64,000 nucleotides of DNA from Branchiostoma floridae. Lineage: Eukaryota; Chordata; Leptocardii; Amphioxiformes; Branchiostomatidae. Positions 33,726-44,959 of this stretch are shown here, piece by piece. The notes below the pieces were generated by a model that saw only the letters and a program-made list of their open reading frames with translations, was not told where the DNA came from and ran no database searches. A program made the translations under genes and the position numbers. The stretch lies in contig NC_049983.1 in the NCBI RefSeq assembly GCF_000003815.2, forward strand, positions 28,090,597 through 28,154,596, given 5' to 3'. How positions within the stretch are numbered: the first letter of the stretch is position 1; every line of letters starts with the position of its first letter.

Positions 33726-33995
33726 ACCTACCTATATATAGTTTGTAAATAATCAAAACAACATTAACAATTCTTTACACGTTTTTAGTCCTAAAGCAAT
33801 CATGATAATTACTACCCTATAGCTAAATCAAAGCAAATCTATTCTAATAGTACAAGGAAAGATAACATTTATTGTTACACTTAGTTAACTCAAATACTTG
33901 AGAGTGATACACTTGAAAGTGAAATTGTAAATCACCGAAAGCAAACAGGCCCGAATGTTCCACAGGCCCAAGGTACAGGCGGGCCCCAATGTTCT
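33725..33995. repeat. Dispersed repeat R1, copy 6
   Basis: It matches 27775-27935 plus 29262-29290 as one uninterrupted segment, so it is the empty-site form. A 35-bp minisatellite unit follows at 33945. Confidence 0.65.
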
Positions 33996-33999
33996 ATAC

Positions 34000-35815
34000 G
34001 AATGTTCGGAGAGCTGAAAACCAGGTGTGCTGAACAACAACATGCTCTAAAACCAGCTCCCAGTCCCCACCCCCTGACCAAGAGAGAAAGTCTCTATCAT
34101 TTGTACCTTTCGAGTGAAGTATTTTTCCTTTAACCACCGCGATAGGTCAAAACAACACACATGCAGATAAACTCCACATGCGTTTAATCAAATTCGAGTA
34201 CCAAACACGAAATAAGTCAGTAATAAAGAATTCATCATCCTCAACCACAGAAACGTGTGTGATGAAAGCTGAAAACGAAAGACGAACTCAAATCTGGACA
34301 AATGTAGTTTTCAACTTAAAACCCACCCTATCACCTAACCAAGCCTTCTAGCCATCCCCCGGGGTTCCAGACGGGGAGTCCTCGGCAGGGTGAGCTTCTA
34401 TCCCCGCCGGCCAGCTAAGCTCATCACGGTGATTTCGCCTGACTGAATCCAATCAAGAGAGCCTTCGGGGTTTAGGCGGGGCAAGTCAAAATTTCCTCGG
34501 GGCATATTACAGCTCGTGCCGAAGAGCTGGCTTGTGTGGGCCCTGGTAACGATCTGGATTCCCAGTAACTTCACTGTAACGTCATTCATCTTGTAAGTTC
34601 GGAAAAATTCCTTTCTACTAATCTGCGAGATTGGTCAAAGGTTGGTCTGGTTGTTGCTATTAGGGCTTGATTTGATATATTAAGTATGGAAAGGCTTAAC
34701 TAAAAATCATTTAATACTCTTCAGATAGTGTCGATTTTTGATGTTTTTCACAACATCCCTGGACCTTGCTACATGTTATATTTCTTTGAACTAATTCATG
34801 ACAACCTCAAGTCGGTCTGCAGGCCGCTTTTCAGTGAGGTCTTAAGGAAAGAGGTAAGGGTACGGGTCAATTTTTCACACGATACAAATAGCGGCCCAAC
34901 AGGCCACCGACGCGACGATCTCACAGTTTGGAGAAGATAAATTCTTTGAAAATTTTGAAAGGAGATTAAATCCCGTTTATAAACAACGTTCTTCAATATT
35001 AGGCAATAAGGTAAATATAGTAGAAAGATAGTAAATGGTTAGACCAAATAGGTTAAATGGTATTATTTGACATCTCATGAACATTCGAACGCAGGCCGAT
35101 TCAAAGCCAATCCACAGAATGTACCATACACATCCGTATTGAAAAGACGTGCTCCGGGCAAGACTAGTGTGCAGTCCACACACAGAGGTTTCAAAATGGT
35201 CGTGTCTAGAAGAAAATCTCCAGCCAGGTTAGGGCTGTATAATGTACCAAGTGAAGGTTTGATGTAAGATTTCCCCTTCAGGGAACTAGAATAGAACAGC
35301 TACATCACACATAAACCAAGGGACTAACGCGCAAACTTTAACCCATTAGATATGCTATACATCAGTCAACTTCTGTTGTAGCACAGCTGAATTAAAAGCG
35401 ACATTCCAGCCTCCACATTTATAGAACCAATTGTAATGAACTTTAACACGCACCATTGTTGTTCTCTGCTCTCTTGAAGCAAGCTTTCTGTCCAAGTCAC
35501 CAGGCGTATTCTTATTAAAGTCGGACATGACCTCCACACGTCACCCATAATCCATGCATCGCTTGTCGTCCAGAGCACATGGTAAATCTCTAACTGGCGA
35601 AGGAAATAACCTATCCATAGTCAACACTTCACAAGTTGCCAAAAACATTGATCAGTTAGAAGGAACATGGCGGCAAACGACCTTCTATAAAACCTTAAGT
35701 TGAAAAACCGGTTGTACACAAGGTCGCTTATCGTGCAGGTACATTAACGACATCTAGCGGTCTCATGCACCACTACATGTGCCACCAAATGACTCATTGA
35801 CAACTTGTGCGGAAC
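34000..35815. other. No supported gene; one odd minus-strand frame
   Basis: A 63-codon minus-strand frame at 34398-34589 (MNDVTVKLLGIQ, RLNPEGSLDWIQSGEITVM) looks more protein-like than its surroundings and begins near gtaagttcgg. I do not recognise it and see no flanking exons. A YY1-like ATGGCGGC lies at about 35667. Confidence 0.3.
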
Positions 35816-35821
35816 AACATC

Positions 35822-36690
35822 TGTATCTGTATCTGTATCTATATGTAAATAGCCGGTAAAACCGCCGTTCAGCGTAACACACCAGCTTCGCAGGCACGTG
35901 GCGCAGCAGCAGTTGGTTATGTTACAACGAACAACCTGTCACACCTAACTTTTGCACATCTATCTGTAAGTGTTCTTTAAAGCTAGCAAAAGAAGATGTC
36001 CCTACTGTACTTGGTGATAACGAATTCCACTCTACGATAGTTCTGGGAAAGTACGAATTTTTGAACACATCAATTCTAGGTTGGTAACTCTGGTACTTGA
36101 AGTCATTGCTGTTTCTTGTTCTTTGTTCAGCCGGTATTAGATACTTATCAGTCGGTACGTCCACCAGTTTATTGGTCATTTTGTACATCATGCAAAGTCT
36201 GGACATTTTCCTTCTGTCTTCAAGTGACGTCCACTGCAAATCTGTTTTCATTTTGGTAACACTAGAATCCCTGTTGTAGTTGTTTGTACATAATCGGGCA
36301 GCTTGGTTCTGTACCCTTTCAAGTTTATCTTTGTCTTTCTTTGTATACGGGTTCAATACTGTAGCGGTATATTCAAGGTTAGGTCTTACTAGTGACGTGT
36401 ATGCAAGTCATTCTACCCTGGCTGGGCATGCCCACAAGTTGCGTTTGATTACTCCCAATGTCTGCTTAGCCTAGGTTATTATTTCATTAACATGGCCCCC
36501 CCACTTCAGCCCAGTTGTTAACGTAACACCTAGGTGTGGTTGTTTTTTTGTGGTTTCTAATGTCTGACCACAAAACTGGTAATGAGACACATTTGGTGTG
36601 CGTTTGTTCGTTATGTGTATGATATAGCACTTATCAGGATTGAACTGCATGAGCCATTTCCTTTGCCATTCTTCCAGGGTGTTCAGACGT
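35822..36690 (-). mobile_element. 5'-truncated LINE, family L-A, copy 1
   Basis: The minus strand encodes the RT C-terminal end, LERVQNQAARLCTNNY, LQWTSLEDRRKMSRLCMMY and SPSTVGTSSFASFKEHLQ. Further upstream it reads KSHPYLGVTL-like and MRLILINAKQ-type sequence with stops. It is the same family as 48345-51870, with the same 3' end (ccgccgttcagcgtaacaca) and an (ACAGAT)n tail at 35822-35845. Truncation at about 36690 is typical 5' truncation. Confidence 0.8.
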
Positions 36691-36839
36691 AAGGGTGCGA
36701 AATAGACTCCTGGTGGATTGACTTTCTGGAAATATTTTGATACCCAGAAACATGATGAGTATAAACGTTGGTATAAAACTTATATTTACAGGCAGATAAT
36801 GCAGTCTTCTGCCATGTATAATAACTATAAATGTTTGAG

Positions 36840-37215
36840 TAAATGGTAAGTGTGGGAACTAGAGATCCCCCACACATCAGAAGAGCCGTGGCAGCACAAC
36901 GAGAGAAACTGAAACAAGACACTGAACCATCACTGCAGTTCCAACGACGATTCCACACCGCTTTTACCCTGTACAAGCTCCTCAATGGACGCTGCCCTCC
37001 ACATCTTCAAACCCTGGTACCCAGAAGCCAGGCATCTGCCACTGGGTCACGTTACTCCCTCAGGAACAGCGACCACCTGACATCTGAACTCATTAAGTCC
37101 ACCAGAGACCAGAGAACATTCTTCTACTGAGCAACATCACCCTGGAACACCCTCCTTACTTCTACTCGCACTGTCACAACTGCTGCTTCCTCCAAAAGAA
37201 AACTCCGCCTTAAAT
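36840..37215 (+). mobile_element. LINE reverse-transcriptase C-terminal fragment
   Basis: The plus strand reads FRFHTAFTLYKLLNGRCPPH-like sequence, then LQTLVPRSQASATGSRYSLR, PWNTLLTSTRTV and SSKRKLRLK, the usual C-terminal end of Jockey-group RT proteins. One stop interrupts it. Sequence 37220-37700, ending in aataaataaaga-like signals near 37685, may be its 3' tail or another element. Confidence 0.65.
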
Positions 37216-37699
37216 AGAAAACTCTGGGAATGTCTTAAGGGGACCCTTACAGGTGTATACAGTGACCCAGCATGACCTCTCGCTGTATATGTTGTTGTTG
37301 ATAAATACTGTTGTAGAGTCTATTGTAGATACTATGACTACTTAGTGCCATGAGACTTAGTGCTCCAGTGGACGAGAAGGTGGAGAACTAATTACACACC
37401 CCTCCTTCACCATAAAAAGTCATGTGCAGGTCAGGCAAACGCAAATAGCCTGTCTGCCTCCTCATCTGTCAAATCGACAGGAGAAAAAAAACAAACAACA
37501 AAAAACAACTATGACTACTATATTACATCATGTTCTTTTTATGTACTTGATAATTATCCTGTCCTTGTCAAATTCCATTTGCAGCTGTTCTTGTCTGTCA
37601 GCAGAGCTAGCCCTGTGTAATAACCACAGGCTGGTTGGGCAGCTCTGGCTGTGCGTGCTGAACAGCCAGAACCTATAAATAGATAAATAAAGAGACTGA

Positions 37700-39200
37700 C
37701 CCACGTCATGTGCTCATCTGCATGTTGTGTCAAAGAGTCTTAAATCCAGCCTTAGTATTCTGCAATGCAACTGCGGGCAGTAAATTCCGTAATTTTAGAA
37801 CTTTTCTATTTCCATGGCGTGGCACATAACATGAACACATGTTCTCGGTTATGACGGGTCTATATGTAGGTCAACAGCAAGTAACTCGAGAAATTGTCGA
37901 TGGAACTTTGTGATTTTTGGTTGGTGTGTAGCGGTTGTGGAAAGGAAGGCCAAGTTCGAAAATGGTTTACCTGACGTTTTCCTACGGTACTGCAGCGAGC
38001 TTTGTATTTTTATGCGCCTGTTTGTGGACAGCATAACTCGTTATCAGAGAATTCTAGATACATATAAGTAAATGGCTATCCTGTGAAGTTATAACACTAG
38101 CAAATAATCTACCTATGACATTGTAATGTAGGTAGTAGACATTGGAGTCCCTCCTGAGCATAGTAGTTTGGAAAAGTGCAGTGGGATATTGCCATGTTCT
38201 CTAACGTTATTTTGCCACTGCCTTCTGAAATTGTGTTTCAAGACCTGGTTCTGAACTACTGATGAGGTTCGCCAGGTGGCGTTCTGAACAATACACCTGA
38301 TGAAAAACCGGTTTCTTACAAAGGTCATCTGCCACCAGTGTTGTCAGATGTCACTAGTGACGCTTTTCTGTTTATATTGTGTGCAGTGACCCGTTTATAA
38401 CTTTGTGTTTATACTGTGTGCAATGGGTAGTTTTAAATTCATTTTTTTAAATCAAGCTTGAGAAGAGCCTTTACACCTAGGACGTCTTATCCAACCTGAG
38501 ATAGACACAGGCAAATGGACCAAACTGCGTATGTGGTAATCACATGGTTCACTATCAGTCTCACTTTTCAAAGTTCAGGGGTCAAATTGTCAAAGAGGCG
38601 TTTTCTCCCTTCATCCAACTGCCAACAATTGTCTAGTTCTGGCTTGTGATCTGGTCTCCATTTCAACTGTCAAGTTTCTAGCTATAGCCTCCTTTGCAGA
38701 CGTTTGGGGAGCGCTGACTCTCGATTTCCAACGAGGGCTAGCGTCGACTCTTTGCCAGGAAAAGAAGTTTTGCCGCACCCAGAAATTCTTTTCCAGCATA
38801 GCAAACCTATAAGCCCTTGTTGAAAATCCCAAACCAGCGCCTCCCAAAAAATAAACTCTACAGTAACTGCTACAGAAGTCTGCACAGGAGGCTACAAGAT
38901 TCCACCTACTGAATAAGCTTCAATAAATATGATGTGTGTCGGGGCTGCTGTGGCAGTAGATTAATCGCTTCTCCATATAAGGGAGTTTAGTGCTACTTCT
39001 AGCCTGTCGGTTGCCATGGTGACCATTTATCTCCTTTTTTTGTTTCTGAGACTGGATGGGTCGCAAAGTAGTAAGGGTAAGTCTGCGGTCTCTGATGTTG
39101 GCAGTGGTTCAAGAAATATTACAATTATTGGGTGGGCCGACTACTGTCTCTTCGCAGCTAGGGGCTGCGACCTCACTACGGGATGGGCTAAATAGTAAGG
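37700..39200. other. No gene recognised
   Basis: Mixed sequence with only weak frames (38113-38328, 38611-38847), none with a recognisable domain. Confidence 0.4.
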
Positions 39201-39202
39201 GT

Positions 39203-39572
39203 CTGGAGCGAGCTGCCATTTAACGCTAACTCAGGTAACCTTAAGACGACAGTAGTTGCCCCAGGTGCGGCCATAAGACTGTAGGTTTGAACCACACCAG
39301 GAAGGACCAGTCTTTTGGATAGATATGGTGGGTTCTTTAATATGCTAAATGTGTGGCTCTCCTCAAACAGGGGACCTCCATTTAACGTCCTATCGGAGCT
39401 GAGCTGAGGGATGTCCTTAACCAAATCTGGCTGGGTACTCATTTATCCCGATTGAAGTGAGCAAAGTCGTGTAACGTGCCTTTCCCAAGGACACAAGATC
39501 GGTCGCACATCAACGGATTAGAACCCAGGACCTCTGGTTCATGGGCCAAACTTCCTACAGTTATGCCAAACG
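39203..39572 (-). mobile_element. tRNA-derived SINE
   Basis: On the minus strand TGGCATAACTGTAGG resembles an A box and CTGGGTTCTAATCCG a B box (GGTTCNANNCC). The body (gctaactcaggtaacct, gtgtggctctcctcaaacag, cctttcccaaggacacaaga) recurs at 56245-56572. Confidence 0.75.
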
Positions 39573-39574
39573 AC

Positions 39575-40080
39575 CCCAAAATAAAGTCTTCAAATGGCAT
39601 AGTTTCAGTTGGCATCGATTATCTGACAGGTTTGCAGCTTTTAAGTTACAAAGTAGGGTCTTAGTGGCTCCCCCCCCTCCGTATTAAGATAATTTCTTAT
39701 CAGACCCAAAGTGTTCAGGCTTATAGTTTTACATCATGTGGAATACAACTAAATTTATTATGTAAAAGTTATGTTTTCCTACTTGAGGGGAAAAGTCAGT
39801 TTTTGACCTAACAGCGTGTAGTTTCAGTTATTCTCCTAAGGAGTTTGTCTCCAGCAAGCAATACTATAAAAATCTGACACAAAGACAACAGACACGGGTG
39901 TGTGGTACCAAAACTGCACATCTTATATTGAAAAGTTTCAAAGCAAACGCAAATAAAGGATAAACGTAACTAAGCGATCAGTTCTAGTTGTGAGTTCAGC
40001 AAGACATCACTTCTCTTGATTTAGTGCATGATGGTATCTCTTCTCTGTCTTCCCGTGGGGATATCTGTGTTAATCTCACA
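39575..40080. other. No gene recognised
   Basis: AT-rich sequence without supported features. Confidence 0.4.
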
Positions 40081-40084
40081 ATTA

Positions 40085-40222
40085 TTACTGACGCAAAATT
40101 CCGCAGCACCTCTACATAATAACACAAAATTCCGCAGCACCTCTACATAATAACACAATAACACAAAATTCCACAGCACCTCTACATAATAACACAATAA
40201 CACAAAATTCCGTGGCACCTCT
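40085..40222. repeat. 31-41-bp minisatellite
   Basis: Four units of gcagcacctctacataataac with aacacaaaattccg. Longer units have one extra aataacac. Confidence 0.85.
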
Positions 40223-40224
40223 AT

Positions 40225-41300
40225 AAAAGAGCCTAGTTTATACTAAAGAAATACTAAATTGTCGGTTACAAGTAAGATAACTGATTCTTACTTAACAGTA
40301 AAGCTATGCTCATACACTTCATATTTCTAACACCCTGGTGTCTTATAAACTAACAACGCTGACCTTATATAACCTCAGTATCAGCAACGTCTAATAAAAA
40401 TCTACTGGAAGATGAAAAGTTACATCTAGTACAGAAATAAGATTATACACTAGAAACCTACATTTAGAGCCTTCGAACAGAGTAGAATTTGTTAATTCAG
40501 AAGATGACAAAGCTAAATGTCAACACAATTATTACTATATAGGCTTGCTAGTAATATGCACTATTATTTCGTAATACACCACTATCCCACAATGTTTCAC
40601 AGCCAGCCTCACTGCCTCATCTCATCTTTTCCTTTCTCATATCAGTAAATGCCTTTGACTCTGAAGGTTGTAAACTGCAGATATGGTGGCCACCATGCCA
40701 AACACAATTACTGCATAATCCTCGCAAAACATTATCCACAGAACCCGGAGGTTCTGTCTCCCCTGACTGTCACACTGTGGATGCAGCAATGGTACCGTAA
40801 AGCTCCTTTCACCTGCCTTTTGGGGTTTTTTGTTCAGCTGACAACAGTTTTCCACCTAACAAACTGCATCGATATTATCATGTTGGCATCTAATGTTATG
40901 ATATTACTGACATATTGAGTTACAAATGGCCTTTTGTATGTTTGGTCCTTCGCATGATCTGAAACTTGACCAATGTACGACATTCCCTTGCGTGCTATAT
41001 ACTGTTGGAATTGGTATTTCAATCTATTCTTAATGCTGCTACGTTTTCTTGATAAGCTTCTCCATACAAATTGTCCTAGGTTTCTAACTGTTGTCAGCTT
41101 TCCTATCTAAAAAGTTAAGGATGCCATACTTTATAGGGGAGGGTGGGAAGAAACAAGTATCTACTCAATACAGATTTCACAAAGGCCACAGAGAACGAGT
41201 TGCAAAATATAGTATCCTATTCGAAAACTCTGTACAAGAAGTACAGCTACCAGGAAATAGTAAGCTAATCGCGCCGAGTAGACTTTCATTCAACGGGTTC
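40225..41300. other. No gene recognised
   Basis: Several short frames (40649-40918 plus, 41091-41444 plus) show no domain. Their right end is part of the dispersed block at 41305. Confidence 0.4.
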
Positions 41301-41304
41301 GCCA

Positions 41305-41480
41305 GCCAGCAGGCCTTCACAGCTCGTCTCTGCCGGCAGGTGTCTCGGCTGAAAGGGAATATAGAAAACATTTCTACGACGAGAAGAACCGATTTTGATT
41401 TTCTTGACGAACAGCAGTTTTTTCTACACAAAATGCCAGCCTAACACGAATTTAATTTCTATTTTTTATTACTTATGCGG
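41305..41480. repeat. Block shared with 51900-52045
   Basis: ggcaggtgtctcggctgaaa, aacatttctacgacgagaa and cagcagttttttctacacaa correspond to ggcaggtgtcctagctgaaa, gacatttctaggacgagaa and tagcagtttcattacacaaa at 51908-52016. It lies on the 3' side of both tectonin B and the SUEL exons. Confidence 0.6.
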
Positions 41481-41978
41481 GAACGTCTATTAAAGGTCTT
41501 TGAACTCTGCTGTTTTCCGTGACTGGCTCCCGTAGAGAGATCAGCGGCCGCCTTGCCATAATTATAACATGCGATCAACCTCAGCACTATCTTCACTAGA
41601 TCAGGTTGTTTTCCCAATAGCAGCATTCCATTCATGGTCTGGCCATTAAATTCGTTGTCCTACCAATATAAAAGGATCACAGGCATTTGATTACATGTAA
41701 AGTCTCTGAACCTGTTTACTACTCTTCGTCCAATGCAATAACACGTTTACATCAAGTGCAATAATAGTTTTGACTCCCCGTTCGTACAAACGTGGATCAC
41801 GGTCAAGGATGTCTGTTGTATCCAGTCTGAAGGAATGTCCTTTATGTAGCTGTGTGTGGTAGTAGATGGCGGAGGAGTATCCACTTCATAGCATGTTTGC
41901 AATATTACATATCAACACCTGAAGTTCTAGATATTCTGCAATACCAATGAAAACTACTATATAGGGCCTTGATCTAAC

Positions 41979-43567
41979 CTGTGGTTCGTCCGAGTCGTCG
42001 GTAGATGCTGTCGCCTGCGTTCACACCCCATACTTGGTTGCTGCTGGAGCTGATGTAAACTTCTTTCAGACGTCCATCTAGTTGCTGCCAGGTACTGCCT
42101 TGAGGTGTCCCAGCACTTAAACCTGCAATGAGAGACTGTTGTCTTAGTCAAACGTAAGATTTCGTCAATGGGGAATCCGGAGAAGGGAGCACGTCGCGGA
42201 TGTGCCTTAACAAATCACAACAATTGAGAATAGACAAGACGACTGACATCATAACTAGAAAATGTAGTGACTTTCAGTTATTCCAAGCGGTCACGTTCCT
42301 TGCATGATATCTTTCTCTATGGTACCGAGCAAGTTTCAGTCTCTTTGATGAAACATGAAGTATAGAAATGAAGGAGCCTACCGCGTCGTACGTAGATGTG
42401 GTCTTTGCTGTTGACACCCCAGACTTGGCCATTTCCTGATGATATTTGCTTCAGCCCGCCGCTAACCTGTTCCCACCCAGTTCCAGGTGAAGCCTCATTA
42501 CCGGACGTCCCCGTGCGGTAGTAGATCTCGTCGTTGCTGTTCACGCCCCAAACGCCGGCTCGTCCGACCGACACGAATTTCAGTAACCCATCCATCTGCT
42601 GCCAGTCTGTCCCTGTATGTGTAGGGACGAGAGAGCACAAGTGTGAAGACAGAGCACATATTGCAGTTTATTTCCTACACGTTTGTCTGGATTTGTGACA
42701 CGTTTGATGGAAGCGGTGCCTCACCTGCTGGATTACTTGCGGTGATTCCAGTTCGCCGATAAATCTGATCCGCGGAGTTCACGCCCCACACCTGATTACT
42801 GGTTGCGCTGACGTACACCTGCTTCAGCCCTCCTGAAATCTGGCGCCAGCTATATCCTTGAGGAGAACTTGAACTTATTCCTAACGTAGAAGAAGATTGG
42901 ATAAAGATATGAGACATGCACATGTGCATTAGCACTGGCGAGACAAGAAACATTTCCAAACAAAGGTACGGAAAAGTCATTGCTCTTAAAGTTTATTGTT
43001 TTCTGCTTTCTAATTGATGCTACAAATAAGGCTGTAACTAGCATATTCTATTCTAAATGCTCTTCTCTTCTAATCTGCATAATTTGCATATCACTGTGTA
43101 CATCTCTGTTGAAGCTACCTGTGCATCGAATATCATGGAAATTCGTTGTTCCCTTTTCAGTTATCCTTGAAAACGCCAGACACGCCAAACACTTTACGTC
43201 TTTTTCTCATGGAGGTAATAATGAGCGAGCTGATTCTTGTTTTGACAGACTTCAAATCGATTCACTCAGCATATACCTACCTTTTATGAACCCAATGCGC
43301 TAAGGTAAAGGGACCAATGCGACATTACCAATGACTGACCTATTCGGATGTAGATATCATCCCTGCTGTTGACTCCCCACACAATGTCGTTCCCTGATGA
43401 GATCTGCTTTAGTCCGCCATCGATGCGTACCCACTCCCTGCCCAGAGACGTTTCGTCCTTGTAAGTTCCAGTTCTGTAGTAGATCTGGCCGCCACGGTTC
43501 ACTCCCCAAACACCTGATGGACCGACCGACACGAAATTCAGCCCTCCGTCAGTTTGTTGCCATCCAA
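41979..43567 (-). CDS. Tectonin beta-propeller module set B (six repeats, four exons)
   Basis: Exons 43340-43567 (228 bp), 42725-42880 (156), 42382-42612 (231) and 41979-42122 (144) are all phase 1-1 and give six tectonin repeats. Examples are GVWGVNRGGQIYYRTGT, IVWGVNSRDDIYIRIG, NQVWGVNSADQIYRRTG, GVWGVNSNDEIYYRTGT, QVWGVNSKDHIYVRRG and NQVWGVNAGDSIYRRLG. Set B is almost identical to set C, introns included (41886-43856 versus 53776-55720), so it arose by recent duplication or was recently homogenised. Its first exon is preceded by three in-frame AG acceptors. No start or stop exon was found. The function is inferred as glycan binding. Confidence 0.88.
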
Positions 43568-43856
43568 CTGTGGAAACTGTGGAGGAAACTGTGGAGAAAA
43601 TGAATCCTCTGAATTATGTCGTGGCCTACCAACAGGTATTAAACAGAAACGTAATTTTCACATGCAGGTAAGCGGGTCTCCAATATCATTATGATTAATA
43701 CCATACATTACTTAGTTTCTCAAGTAGTGGCAAACGAGGATCGCATGTACAGAGTGCAATCAACATGGTACCTTGAAGAAGTCAGTTAAGTCATCAGTTA
43801 ACATTAAATCCATTGATGATTTTCTTTACCCAAATCATTTGTGCGCAGTATAAAGG

Positions 43857-44143
43857 AAAGGAAAGTGATCTGGATCAAGTTTTAGCTCACTGAAGAGCTA
43901 GTCTTTCACTGGTCGTGACAGACGCTATGTACAGTATTTCCATTGTACCGGGGAAATTCCCCTTATTGCTCTTTTCGACAAGCACAATGAACAGTGGACC
44001 ACGGCTTAACGTCCTGTCCTAAGGACTGCAACCCTTTCCGGTAGTGTGCATGTCAGGTGAGCGACACAGCCGGGATCGAACCCACGGCTTCTAGTTCCAG
44101 AGGCAGGGCCACTAACCACTGGACTACGCACGCTACCTGTATA
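43857..44143 (-). mobile_element. tRNA-derived SINE inserted upstream of set B
   Basis: The minus strand has GTAGCGTGCGTAGTCCAGTGG (A-box-like, split around GTGCGTAGTCCAGTGG) and GTGGGTTCGATCCCGG (B box). Set C lacks it at the corresponding point, as the flanks caagtttaggatt join directly there, so it postdates the B/C duplication or was lost from C. Confidence 0.8.
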
Positions 44144-44213
44144 CAAGTTTAGGATTCTCCGTCTTACGAAAGGCAGTTACTCAAGCAACTGGATATGAAT
44201 TTAATTGGACTCG

Positions 44214-44255
44214 GTCAGATGTTTCAGACAGAGCTCGCTTCCTTTCGTCAGTGAC
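44214..44255 (-). ncRNA. Hammerhead-like relic upstream of set B
   Basis: The minus strand retains GTCA, CTGACGA, GAAAC, ATC and TGAC in the hammerhead order, giving a closed stem I. Stem II between them no longer pairs well. Related degenerate copies lie at 12985-13050 (set A) and 55745-55825 (set C). Confidence 0.5.
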
Positions 44256-44443
44256 ACGGACGAAAGTAAGGGGATGTCGTATTAAAATTAAAGAAAAGGT
44301 TAACTAACTGGTATTTTAGTGCCATATTTTCTGCCAATATTGTCGCTAATCACCCATACTTCATAAACGTGTACAATTGATGTCGCGCAGGAATATCGGC
44401 ATAGCAAATTACTAATTTACACTTTTACGTTGACTTTGGTGGT

Positions 44444-44952
44444 AGGGACATAATGTAGAAATATGGCGCCAAAATTTCAAATGTTCTGATCTTGAAAATC
44501 TCCATTCAGATTGACATTTGCAACTTATTTCTAACTTATCTGCGTCATTTTATCACATTTCTAGTGCTAATTAACAACGTCAAAGTAAGCCGCGACCAAA
44601 TTCACTTACTTCCGGGTAGCCTACCGGAAGTAAGCCGACCGTAGATTTCCGAATCGACCGTTGCGGTCGCAGATCTTCGGAGCTTAGCGGGGACTTTCAA
44701 CAAACTTCAGTAACGATTCGAGCGAACCATCGAACGTGTTCTAAAGCGCACTTTGGCTCGCCGGTGAGTTGAATAAAATGGCGGACAAATCAAGCGGCGG
44801 AGGGAAGTTCGCATATTTCAAGACATCCTCACGGCTCAACAAAGTCGTATCCATACGTTGTAAATATTGCTGTGCAGTGTAATGAGGTAGACCCAACTCA
44901 TAATGTAGAGAAATGACCGAAAACAGTGACTTTATTTTTACATTATGTCCCT
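44444..44952. mobile_element. MITE-like element with ETS hairpin and short ORF
   Basis: About 20-bp terminal inverted repeats, agggacataatgtagaaata at 44444 and its complement ending at 44952, enclose about 509 bp. Inside, 44609-44637 forms a hairpin, CTTACTTCCGG with CCGGAAGTAAG, carrying two ETS cores. A clear target duplication is not visible. Confidence 0.6.
44778..44882 (+). CDS. 34-codon ORF with YY1-type start inside the MITE
   Basis: ATGGCGGAC at 44778 sits in an AAAATGGCGGAC context, a common YY1/first-codon arrangement of CpG-promoter genes. The frame reads MADKSSGGGKFAYFKTSSRL then NKVVSIRCKYCCAV and stops. It may be a captured first exon; GTAAAT at about 44860 is a possible donor. 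No homolog is recognised. Confidence 0.25.
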   Translation: MADKSSGGGKFAYFKTSSRLNKVVSIRCKYCCAV

Positions 44953-44959
44953 TTAATGT

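Noticed and set aside
43857-44143. tRNA gene (A and B box present)
   Set aside because: The head does not fold into a cloverleaf with an anticodon by eye and is followed by a SINE body. The same holds at 39203-39572 and 56245-56572.
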